From the NCBI GenBank assembly GCA_002286855.1, contig NRSV01000015.1:248001-312000 (forward strand): DNA of 64,000 bases, given 5' to 3'. The stretch comes from Bipolaris cookei. Lineage: Eukaryota > Ascomycota > Dothideomycetes > Pleosporales > Pleosporaceae. This document shows, in pieces, positions 20,650-29,080 of this stretch. Position 1 is the first letter of the stretch; every line of letters begins with the position of its first letter. The notes under the pieces are model-generated. The model was not told where the DNA came from. It did not search any database and saw only the letters and a program-made list of their open reading frames with translations. Made by a program: the position numbers and the translations under genes.

Positions 20650-21900
20650 GCAGTTTTCGACAAGCGTTGCGCTTTTGCGCCAACACCAACTTGTGCCCAA
20701 TAATCGCAGCGCCTTTAGTCAGCTTTTCAAAGGCAACCGCCATAATTAACGGTAAACTGTCTATATGCCTCTGAATCTTCTGCTTTACTAGCATTGATTG
20801 AGACCCTAATTCTAGGGCATTGCTTGGTGTTTGTGACAGCCAGGGCAGATCTTCTACAGCAGGTGGTGTTGGCGTGCGCAGGTTGACGTCAAGCCTCGAT
20901 ATCACCACCTCTGGGTCGTGTAGAGCTAAGCCAGCGCCTCCAAATCCTCTTAAAATGTTGTCCTTTGTAACAGTCTTGCCATAGGCCTGCTGGAAGGCTG
21001 GTAAGAGCTCTATCTTTGTCATGTAGTTGATCCCATTGCGCATGTCCTCGGCTTGGCACCCATACGCCCTTTTCAAAGGCAAGAAGCAGCCCACATTAAG
21101 TAGCTGCAGTAGATGAGAAGAAAGTGGAGGCATGCATAGAGTGATAATATTTACCTCATTGCAGTATTGCTGGAACTCAAGCGAGTTGTGGCTACCGTGA
21201 CCGTCAAGAATTAGTAGACGATGAGCTCCAATAGTACGTTCTTTCGTATGCCTGTCAAAGTGCTCCAACCTCTTCAGGCCTTCAGGCCAAGCTCATTCGT
21301 TGTCCAGCCGTTCTCGGAGACTGCAAGAACCCAATCTCGAGGTAGGCTATCCTCCTCGTACCAAGCAAAGAGGTAGTGCTTGCCTTAAAAATGATCAATG
21401 GTGGGATCGCCCAGCCCGCTGCGCTGACACAAACCACACTGGTAACCCACTCTTTGTTGCCCTGCTGTAAGGATTCTGGATTTGATCGACGCTCAGAGGC
21501 TGTAACGGGCAGCCAGCAAATAATCAGCAAGATCTTTGACAGTAGAGAGGCGTACTGGAAATCATCGCCAGTCAAGTTCCAGAATATGGTCACAAAGCGT
21601 TTCCTCTTCTCTCACAAGGAGTCTCATTCAGTTGGGCTAGATATCTTGTCGAGAAGAGATTCTAGCAAGTTGATTACTAAGAGTTCTTTGGGAAACGTTA
21701 TATAGTGCTGCAACACATCGCTGGCTAAGTGTCCCGTTTTTTTTTAAATAGCTAGTATTGTAAGTTGTATTTGGGATTCTTTTAAAGTGTTTTGCACGTT
21801 GCGGTGTTGTGGCATCCCGTGTAATAATGGTAGTATGGTCAAAGTTGGTGGGGTCTTGGCACTGTGAGCGGTTCGCCCATCCCAGACGTTACCAATTTAT
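20650..21900 (-). pseudogene. Fot-like transposase relic, copy 2 (internally deleted)
   Basis: Reading leftwards from about 21700, the same blocks and the same internal deletion as copy 1 are seen. The sequence then extends further: after a frameshift near 21370 the frame gives LERFDRHTKERTIGAHRLLI-like DDE sequence with LILDGHGSHNSLEF, and a third block MPPLSSHLLQLLNVG in which the usual catalytic QPLD aspartate is replaced by asparagine. The C-terminal ORF ends at 20627. The copy is in opposite orientation to 14590-15109 and flanks the 15-21 kb nest. Confidence 0.75.
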
Positions 21901-21904
21901 TCAT

Positions 21905-22551
21905 TAGAACTGGCACTAACGTCACGGATAAGCGAGTCGGCTAGGCAAGCGAGTCGGTCACCCCACCACTCGGTGGACAAAAATCCCGGGACTCAGCACA
22001 GGCCATTCCACCAAAATCGATGACGCGCCAAAAAGTTGTAAACTTTAGAGCTTTGTAACACAACTAACATACCTCACGGACGAGTGGCCCACTTTTGCCA
22101 AGCCCTCACTAAAGCTACTACTCTACCCCAATGTCGCAACAACAACAGCATTTAGAGCCCTCTGCTGAATGTCAGATACAGCTTGCTCTTCAAGCTCTCA
22201 AAGAAGACGCGAATCTCTCAGAGCGACGCACTGCAGTTATCTATAATGTCTCTCGCAACACACTAAGCTGTCGACGCGCAGGACAACCTTCACGCGCAGA
22301 CTGTACACCTAATTCAAGTAAACTAACTAAGTTTGAGGAGGACGTGATTGTTGAGCATATAATTGAGCTTGTTACGCGCGGATTTCCCCCTGGGCTCGCA
22401 GACGTGGCTAATATGACCAATTCCTTACGCGGTGAGCGTAATCTGGACCAGGTTGGACAAAACTGGCCCAGTACGTTCGTCAAACATCGAACTGAGCTTA
22501 CAATGAGGTTTAATCGCAAGTACGACTACAAGAGAGCCCTCTGAGAGGATC
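21905..22551 (+). pseudogene. Third Fot-like transposon, 5' part, truncated by the gypsy LTR
   Basis: The ORF 22131-22544 (MSQQQQHLEPSAECQIQLAL...) encodes a Psq HTH and a CENP-B-like HTH (GQNWPSTFVKHRTELTMRF), the DNA-binding half of a Fot-like transposase. It ends in ...YDYKRAL followed by a stop where relatives have Cys, 7 bp before the gypsy LTR. The upstream 220 bp may contain its left TIR (repeated 'gcgagtcgg'). No catalytic part was found on the other side of the retrotransposon at 28029. Confidence 0.72.
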
Positions 22552-22776
22552 TGTCACGGTAACCACCGGGTTGCCATAACACCTGGATTCTGCTGCTGAT
22601 TGGCTGAGTGCTACCGAGGTACTACACGTACGCTAGCCACCCATGATATATATTCTGTTGACGAATTTCTGTTCTGATTCCTTACGCAACGTCTTGAGTC
22701 TTCACAGATAGTGTACGTAGCAATTCACCAACGCTTCCCAAAGCTTTTGGATTCGTGCTCCTAGCATCTTGTGACA
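22552..22776 (+). repeat. 5' LTR of the chromovirus
   Basis: 225 bp. A TATA-like TATATATA at about 22646-22653 predicts a transcript start near 22680. That is immediately before ACGCAACGT (22684-22692), which is complementary to the site just downstream of the LTR. Confidence 0.93.
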
Positions 22777-22778
22777 TT

Positions 22779-22787
22779 ACGTTGCGT
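22779..22787 (+). promoter_or_regulatory. Candidate self-priming primer binding site
   Basis: ACGTTGCGT starts 2 nt after the 5' LTR and is the exact reverse complement of ACGCAACGT at 22684-22692, near the predicted RNA 5' end. No tRNA-like PBS (for example TGGTA...) is seen there. Tf1/sushi-group retrotransposons are known to self-prime in this way. The assignment is inferred. Confidence 0.55.
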
Positions 22788-22795
22788 CCTCAACT

Positions 22796-23923
22796 ATGAC
22801 TACCGAAGAACTGAACAACACGCTGCAGTTACTATTGCAACAAGTCGCCGGATTAACTGACACCCTTGCAAAACAAGAAGCACGACATCATGAAGAAATA
22901 GTAGCCTTGCGTAGAGACTTTCAAGAGAGTCTCAACGCGGTTACCCAGTCAGCACAACCTGCACCAACAGTAAACTCCCCGGACGCCGAAGAGAAACAAG
23001 CGCCAGACGCTACTCTAGGATCTGAAACTAGCTCTTCTCCAACTACCCAGATCACCCCTACGACTTCAACATCTCTCCCGGAGAAGAACTTGAGGTCTGA
23101 ACGACTGCCTGACCCTCCCGCCTTTAGCGGCAAGAAGAAGGACTTACCGCTTTTCTTGACTAAGCTCCGCTATAAACTAAAGGGAAATGCCGACCGCTTC
23201 CCTACTGAGGAATCACGACTCATCTACGCTCACTCTCGGCTTGAACATGACCCAGCTACGCTTATCGACCCGCTCATGGGCAAGGACATTGTAACTGTAG
23301 ACCGTCTAATACAGTTCCTCGAAGCAACCTACGGAGACCCAAACCGAGAACTTACTGCCTGGAGCCGACTTGATAACCTGAAGCAAGGAAAAAGGACCTT
23401 TCTCTCGCATTTCGCTGAATTCAGACGTCTTGTAGCCGACACTAACCTGAACGAAGGAGCCCAAATAAATCAGCTACGCCGCTCTCTCTCTGACGAACTA
23501 CGCCGTGCTATGGTCGGCGTACCGATTCCGCAATCCCTGAACGACTACGCGAACTTGATCTCCCTTTACGATAATGACCTTCGATATCTTCCTGTTGCAC
23601 GTATGACCGCGAGTACCAAGCAGACCCGATACCCGGTGGAAATGGAGCTCGATGTTTCGGACTACGCCCCAAAAGGATCTGATGAACGAAAGAAAAGAAT
23701 CAGCGAAGGACGTTGCTTTAAGTGCAATAAGAAAGGCCACATCTCCGCTAACTGCCCCGTTCCATTGCCCCAACAACGAGTTAGAGCCCATAGCGCTTCG
23801 CTCTCGGAAGGCACCTGCTCCACCCGATCTGAATCGCCTGCTCCTGCGCGCTCTTCACACTCTCGAGGACGCTGCACTCGTAAGATGTCTCCTAAGAAGG
23901 GAAAAGCATCGTCCCGGGGATAA
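22796..23923 (+). CDS. gag: Chromovirus Gag (capsid-nucleocapsid)
   Basis: 375 residues starting 19 nt after the LTR. The N-terminal third contains a coiled-coil-like start and a Ser/Thr/Pro-rich linker. The middle matches the retrotransposon Gag domain (around RLPDPPAFSGKKKDLPLFL and TFLSHFAEFRRLVADTNL). Near residue 303 is a CCHC zinc knuckle CFKCNKKGHISANC. The product would assemble the cytoplasmic particle and package the RNA. The stop at 23921 lies in the loop of a predicted hairpin downstream of a GGGAAAA heptamer, so pol is probably made as a -1 frameshift fusion. Confidence 0.95.
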   Translation: MTTEELNNTLQLLLQQVAGLTDTLAKQEARHHEEIVALRRDFQESLNAVTQSAQPAPTVNSPDAEEKQAPDATLGSETSSSPTTQITPTTSTSLPEKNLRSERLPDPPAFSGKKKDLPLFLTKLRYKLKGNADRFPTEESRLIYAHSRLEHDPATLIDPLMGKDIVTVDRLIQFLEATYGDPNRELTAWSRLDNLKQGKRTFLSHFAEFRRLVADTNLNEGAQINQLRRSLSDELRRAMVGVPIPQSLNDYANLISLYDNDLRYLPVARMTASTKQTRYPVEMELDVSDYAPKGSDERKKRISEGRCFKCNKKGHISANCPVPLPQQRVRAHSASLSEGTCSTRSESPAPARSSHSRGRCTRKMSPKKGKASSRG

Positions 23924-26900
23924 GTCGCTCCCTGGGACCGCGCACACACCGAATCTCTGCTGAACTATGGTCTGAATCTCCGTCCGACTCCTGGAAACGC
24001 TGCATCGTGATACCCTGTTCGATTCAGCAAGGCAAAATCCGGAGTGACCTGAGAGCCCTCGTCGATACTGGCGCCACCGGTATCGGATACATTGACAGAG
24101 ATGTCGCGCGCAACCTGAGCCTTCGTCAAGACCCGCTGACCTACGTCATATACCCAACTGGATTTACTGGAACTATACTCGAAGGTGGAGAAATCTCTCA
24201 CACCGTCAACCTAACCCTACGGCATGATGGGCACACTGAGACTATACGACTGTTTGTCACCAACACCCGACGACACGAACTGATCTTAGGCCAGCCTCGG
24301 ATGAGTAAACACCGAGTCAACCTAGACTATGCCCGCGAGAAGTTAGTATTCGGCGCGCGGCGCTGCGTCGAGCGCTGCCTCCGTAAGACCCGAAACCCGT
24401 CGCCCCCCAACAACGAGATGTGGGCCTCTGGTGACGATCACCCGACACGTCGTCGCTCGATAAAGCTGAGACACACGACGCGACAACGACACGACCACTG
24501 GCGGCCTAAGATGGAACGCCAGCTACACCACCCTGACCCTCAACCTGTTGAGGAACACGATGTGCCAGAACCCGACGATGACTCAAATGACGAGCTAAAG
24601 CCACAACCGACGCTCTATATCCACTGTATTGGAGCCGCTTCTCTCGTGAGACTTGCTCAACGAGGCTACGAGATCTGCGCTGTGAGTATAGCCGACATCA
24701 ATAAGGCTTTGGCTGAGAAAGAACACACCGACCCGGCGACGAAGGTGCCACATGAGTTCCACGACCTGCTAGATGTTTTCTCCCGTGACGACTCAAACAA
24801 ACTACCCGAGCGACGCGCATACGACCACAAGATCGAGCTCCAAAAGGGCAAACAACATGGGTTCGGCCCGCTCTACGGCATGTCCCGAGAAGAACTGAAA
24901 GTTTTGAAGAAGTACCTCAAAGACAACTTATCAAAGGGTTTCATCCGAGCAAGCGCCTCGCATGTCGCCTCGCCTGTCATCTTTGTGAAGAAACCTGGAG
25001 GTGGTCTCCGCTTCTGCGTAGACTATCGAGCACTGAATGCAATCACTATCAAGAATCGTTACCCGATCCCGTTGATCCAAGAAAAGCTGAACCGACTTAG
25101 CAAGGCGAAGTATTACACAAAGCTCGACATCATCGCAGCGTTCAACCGACTGCGAATCGCGGAAGGTGATGAATGGATGACAGCCTTCCGCACCCGATAC
25201 GGCCTGTTTGAATACCTGGTAATGCCCTTCGGATTAGCTAACGCACCAAGTACATTTCAACACTATGTGAAAGACGTGCTACGTCCGTTCCTAGACGTAT
25301 TCTGCACAGCATTCCTCGATGACATCCTGATCTACAGTGAGAATTTGGAGGAACACAAGAGCCGCGTACGATCCGTCCTCTGCGCCCTCATAGAAGCAGG
25401 ACTTCAGCTAGACGTTGATAAGTGCGAATTCCACAAGTCCGAGGTCACTTACCTTGGCTACGTAGTGGGGGTTGATGGGATACGAATGGACCCGAAGAAG
25501 GTAAAATCTATTGTCGACTGGGAGTACCCAGGCAACGTGAAGGATGTACGAGCCTTTCTCGGCTTCGCAAACTTTTACCGACGATTTATTGATAACTTCT
25601 CATACCGAGTCACCCCGCTGGTAGCCTTGACTAAGAAGGACGTTAAGTTCTCCTTTGATGAACTCTGTCGTAAGACCTTCGACGATCTGAAACGAGCTTT
25701 CACGACCGCTCCGATCCTTAGACACTTCGATCCTGACCTTCCGATCGTAGTAGAAGCTGACGCCTCCGACTACGTCGTCGCTGGCGTCCTCTCGCAGCAC
25801 GACACAGATGGAGAACTGAGACCTGTAGCCTACTACTCCAAGAGAATGAGCCAAGCAGAGAACAACTACGAGATTCACGACAAGGAACTGCTAGCGATTG
25901 TCCGCTGCTTCGAACAATGGAGACCCGAACTCGAAGGCGCCGCCTTCCCGATCTCTGTACTGAGCGATCACAAGAACTTGCAGTACTTCGCGACCACGAA
26001 GCAGCTCAGTCACCGACAAGCACGTTGGTCAGAATACCTGTCCCGATTTCAGTTCACGATCACATACCGTCCTGGCAAGCAGGGCGAGAAGCCTGATGCG
26101 CTTACCCGACGATCGCAAGATCAACTCGCCCAAGAAGAAGCACGTCTCGCTCGCAAACAGACGTTGCTACGACCCGAACTGTTCAAGACGGTAGAGAACC
26201 TCAGTCTGATGGAAACCGACCGCTCGATCCATCAGATCATCGAAGATGGATACAGACCCGACGAAGATGGGTACCCCACAGACCCATTCATCCGAGAAAC
26301 GCTACAGCTGCTGGACAACGGCGGACGACGCTCGAAGACCGTCACCCTTGCAGACTGTGAGAAACGAGAAGGCCGTCTTTACTATCGTGGCCGGTTGGTT
26401 ATACCCGACGATGACGAACTGAAGATCAAGATTCTCCGTGCAGCACACGACGCTCCATCTGGAGGCCACCCTGGCCGAGGCAAAACACTCGAACTGATTC
26501 AACGCGAATACTATTGGCTGAGTATGTTCAAGACTATCCGTCGATACGTCTCTTGTTGCCACACATGTCGACGCTCGAAGGCTTCTCGAGAGAAGTATCA
26601 CGGTTTGCTAAAGCCACTGCCTGTGCCAGAACGACGATGGGCAGACATCTCCGTCGACTTCGTCGTTGACTTACCTGAATCCGAAGGATGCAAGAACATC
26701 ATGGTAGTAGTAGACCGACTCTCCAAGTACCGTTACATGATCCCCTGCGATTCGATGGAAGCTTCCGACGTGGCGCGCATGTTCCTCCGCTATGTCTGGT
26801 GTAACCACGGTCTCCCTGATACAATTGTCTCCGATCGAGGCAGGCAATTTGTCTCCGCCTTCCACGACGAACTGTGCGCACAGCTGAAGATCGACCCACG

Positions 26901-27765
26901 TTTCTCAACTGGCTATCACCCAGAGACCGACGGGCAAACTGAGAACGCCAACGCCGCAATGGAACAAGTCTTACGTGCATATACGAACTACCAGCAAGAC
27001 GACTGGGTTCAGTGGCTTCCCACGGCTCAGTTTGAAGCGAACAATACTGTTTCCGAGTCCACTAGAGTTTCTCCAATGATGGCCTGCTATGGACAGAATC
27101 CCCGAATGGGCTTCGAACCGCCCACCAACAAGAAACGACCTGCGTACCAGGCTCTTCAAGCCCGCGAAGTGAACATGATGATCGAAAAGATGCAGGATAT
27201 CACTTCTTTTATCCGTGAAGAGATGACTTGGGCCCAAGCCATGCAGCAAGAATACGCAAACCGAAAACGCCTCCCCGCGCCAGCATACGAAATAGGGGAT
27301 GAAGTTTGGCTAGACGCGCGTAATATCCGGACGAAACGAGCATCCAAGAAGTTAGACTGGAAGAACCTAGGGCCATATAAGGTGGTCAAGAAAGTCTCTT
27401 CTCACGCTTACTGTCTTGAACTACCCGAATCCATGAAGATACACCCCGTGTTTCATGTGTCCCTACTTCGACTTGCCTCCCGGAAACAAGAATATCTCCC
27501 TGGTCAATACGCACCGCCGCCTGAACCCGTTGTCGTTGACAATGAAGAATGGTATTTCGTCGAGAAAATTGAAGATCTCCGCTATAACAAGCGTACCAGG
27601 CGACACGAATACTATGTCAAATGGACAGGCTACGATGAGATGACCTGGGAACCTATTGCGAATCTGAAGGATAACGACGCTGTCACTGACTTTCATAAGA
27701 GGTACCCTAACGTTCCTAAACCTAAAACGAAGCCAGCAACTACACTGCTACACGACATGATATGA
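23896..27765 (+). CDS. pol: Chromovirus Pol (protease-RT-RNase H-integrase-chromodomain)
   Basis: The frame opens after a stop at 23893-23895 and overlaps gag by 28 nt; no suitable ATG begins it. Numbering from the GTG at 24007: aspartic protease LVDTGATG (Asp20), reverse transcriptase FLDD motif (436-439), RNase H start VEADASDYVVAGVLSQ, and an integrase zinc finger (HDAPSGGHP...CCHTC). The integrase core has Asp884, Asp943 and Glu979, a DD35E spacing. The C-terminal chromodomain (about 1180-1232) has WYFVEKIEDLR and YYVKWTGYDEMTWEP. Together these copy RNA to DNA and integrate it. In chromoviruses the chromodomain steers insertion to marked chromatin. There is no stop or frameshift within pol. 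Confidence 0.95.
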   Translation, partial: EGKSIVPGISRSLGPRTHRISAELWSESPSDSWKRCIVIPCSIQQGKIRSDLRALVDTGATGIGYIDRDVARNLSLRQDPLTYVIYPTGFTGTILEGGEISHTVNLTLRHDGHTETIRLFVTNTRRHELILGQPRMSKHRVNLDYAREKLVFGARRCVERCLRKTRNPSPPNNEMWASGDDHPTRRRSIKLRHTTRQRHDHWRPKMERQLHHPDPQPVEEHDVPEPDDDSNDELKPQPTLYIHCIGAASLVRLAQRGYEICAVSIADINKALAEKEHTDPATKVPHEFHDLLDVFSRDDSNKLPERRAYDHKIELQKGKQHGFGPLYGMSREELKVLKKYLKDNLSKGFIRASASHVASPVIFVKKPGGGLRFCVDYRALNAITIKNRYPIPLIQEKLNRLSKAKYYTKLDIIAAFNRLRIAEGDEWMTAFRTRYGLFEYLVMPFGLANAPSTFQHYVKDVLRPFLDVFCTAFLDDILIYSENLEEHKSRVRSVLCALIEAGLQLDVDKCEFHKSEVTYLGYVVGVDGIRMDPKKVKSIVDWEYPGNVKDVRAFLGFANFYRRFIDNFSYRVTPLVALTKKDVKFSFDELCRKTFDDLKRAFTTAPILRHFDPDLPIVVEADASDYVVAGVLSQHDTDGELRPVAYYSKRMSQAENNYEIHDKELLAIVRCFEQWRPELEGAAFPISVLSDHKNLQYFATTKQLSHRQARWSEYLSRFQFTITYRPGKQGEKPDALTRRSQDQLAQEEARLARKQTLLRPELFKTVENLSLMETDRSIHQIIEDGYRPDEDGYPTDPFIRETLQLLDNGGRRSKTVTLADCEKREGRLYYRGRLVIPDDDELKIKILRAAHDAPSGGHPGRGKTLELIQREYYWLSMFKTIRRYVSCCHTCRRSKASREKYHGLLKPLPVPERRWADISVDFVVDLPESEGCKNIMVVVDRLSKYRYMIPCDSMEASDVARMFLRYVWCNHGLPDTIVSDRGRQFVSAFHDELCAQLKIDPRFSTGYHPETDGQTENANAAMEQVLRAYTNYQQDDWVQWLPTAQFEANNTVSESTRVSPMMACYGQNPRMGFEPPTNKKRPAYQALQAREVNMMIEKMQDITSFIREEMTWAQAMQQEYANRKRLPAPAYEIGDEVWLDARNIRTKRASKKLDWKNLGPYKVVKKVSSHAYCLELPESMKIHPVFHVSLLRLASRKQEYLPGQYAPPPEPVVVDNEEWYFVEKIEDLRYNKRTRRHEYYVKWTGYDEMTWEPIANLKDNDAVTDFHKRYPNVPKPKTKPATTLLHDMI
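23899..23938 (+). promoter_or_regulatory. Programmed -1 frameshift signal at the gag-pol junction
   Basis: The slippery heptamer GGGAAAA (23899-23905) is in the right phase (G GGA AAA in the gag frame). A 5-nt spacer follows, then a 9-bp stem (23911-23919 with 23930-23938, one G-U pair) with a 10-nt loop that contains the gag stop. Slippage of -1 enters the pol frame directly. This is seen in the sequence; its function is inferred. Confidence 0.8.
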
Positions 27766-27803
27766 TCACCACTCGCAGGAGCTCGAGAATAAGAGGGGGG
27801 TAC

Positions 27804-28028
27804 TGTCACGGTAACCACCGGGTTGCCATAACACCTGGATTCTGCTGCTGATTGGCTGAGTGCTACCGAGGTACTACACGTACGCTAGCCACCCATGATA
27901 TATATTCTGTTGACGAATTTCTGTTCTGATTCCTTACGCAACGTCTTGAGTCTTCACAGATAGTGTACGTAGCAATTCACCAACGCTTCCCAAAGCTTTT
28001 GGATTCGTGCTCCTAGCATCTTGTGACA
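27804..28028 (+). repeat. 3' LTR of the chromovirus
   Basis: 225 bp, identical by eye to the 5' LTR, preceded by the polypurine tract AAGAGGGGGG. Confidence 0.95.
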
Positions 28029-29080
28029 AGATTAGTTTCTGATTGCGCGTCGTACTTGCTTGTAAACGAAAACAGCAGTGGGGCATGACACACGTTCGAA
28101 TGAGTGAAAGATTAGCATTTCAATTTTCTGATGGGATGCGGCCAGCCCTCGGTTCCGTCAATGCTTCGACATGCCTCACTCCTGCTCAGCATCCTGGTCG
28201 GGGCCAGCGGCTGCCGTCTCGGCGACCTTTGCCCCACCCTTTCCATTAGCTATATGCGGGCTGTCAGCCACTGTTGAGCCTTCTGGCATACCACTGCACG
28301 TACCATTTGGCCGCTGGTTTTGGATTGCGCGCGCCATGCGCCAACGGAAAACGTCGTATCGCACTTCGGGAATGCGCTCATCTTTCAGTCGAGCATTGAC
28401 ACGACTTTGGATCTCTTCGATATCATTGGCTTTGACTTGCGACCATTTGATCCCTGGGTTGGCTTTCACCAGTGCATCGATCTCGGCCTTGGTGATGTGC
28501 TACCAGTTTAGATCAGCGTTATTTTTGATGGAGTGAGAACGTTCTACCGTACATAAAACCTTTCCCATTGCAGCTCGGTGTAGCCTGATTGTTTCTTGGC
28601 TTCACGTGTTGTAGCATTTTTCTTGAGCTCGAATGCTTCCATACCTTCTATGCGTGCGGCACACTGACGTCTGTCCCGGTTCTGTAGGTTCCGCAGGTTT
28701 GCTGGATGGTGCGGGGGCTTGTGCGGCCTTGCGGAGACTAACGGGTCCGAGCTTGTTTGGCCCCGAAGGCGCGTGCGCCCTCCTCAGTCCCCCTGGCCGC
28801 TATCTGTTACAGATGAACTCCGCAAGATCAGGCCCAGGGAAACAATGCATACGACTCCTACTCCATGGATCTACAGTCACCACATATTGCTTCCCTAAGC
28901 GAATGCTTCAACAATGCCACTATTGAGAAAGCTTCAGGCTCGCATCTTGCCTGGTCAAAATAGCCATCCCGCCATGGTAGTAGTGGTGGTAATCGTGGTG
29001 GATGACGAACCCGCGACGCGTGTAACCTTGAAGGCAGAGGGGACTTTTCCGGTAAATTTTATGGCTGTAATTCTACTATT
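28029..29080 (-). pseudogene. Unrecognised protein fragments
   Basis: The clearest piece is 28176-28469 on the minus strand (97 codons, including KWSQVKANDIEEIQSRVNAR and YDVFRWRMARAIQNQ). It continues upstream as AEIDALVKAN with no ATG. Further upstream, pieces such as FELKKNATTREAKKQSGYTE appear in other frames with stops between. This looks like a small decayed or multi-exon gene. I do not recognise the family. The stretch 28830-29080 shows nothing. Confidence 0.35.

Larger units (their letters stand above)
22552..28028 (+). mobile_element. Intact Ty3/gypsy chromovirus with identical LTRs
   Basis: The 225-bp LTRs (22552-22776 and 27804-28028) are identical by eye and bounded by TGTCACGG...TTGTGACA. 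Between them lie a PBS-like site, gag, a -1 shifted pol with a C-terminal chromodomain and a purine tract (27790-27803). All frames are open, so the copy is young and potentially active. The 5-bp flanks (GGATC left, AGATT right) do not match, unlike the solo LTR at 12203. Confidence 0.95.

Noticed and set aside
23652..23963. ORF in the third frame over the gag-pol junction
   Set aside because: Overlaps gag zinc knuckle coding. The frameshift signal leads to a different frame.
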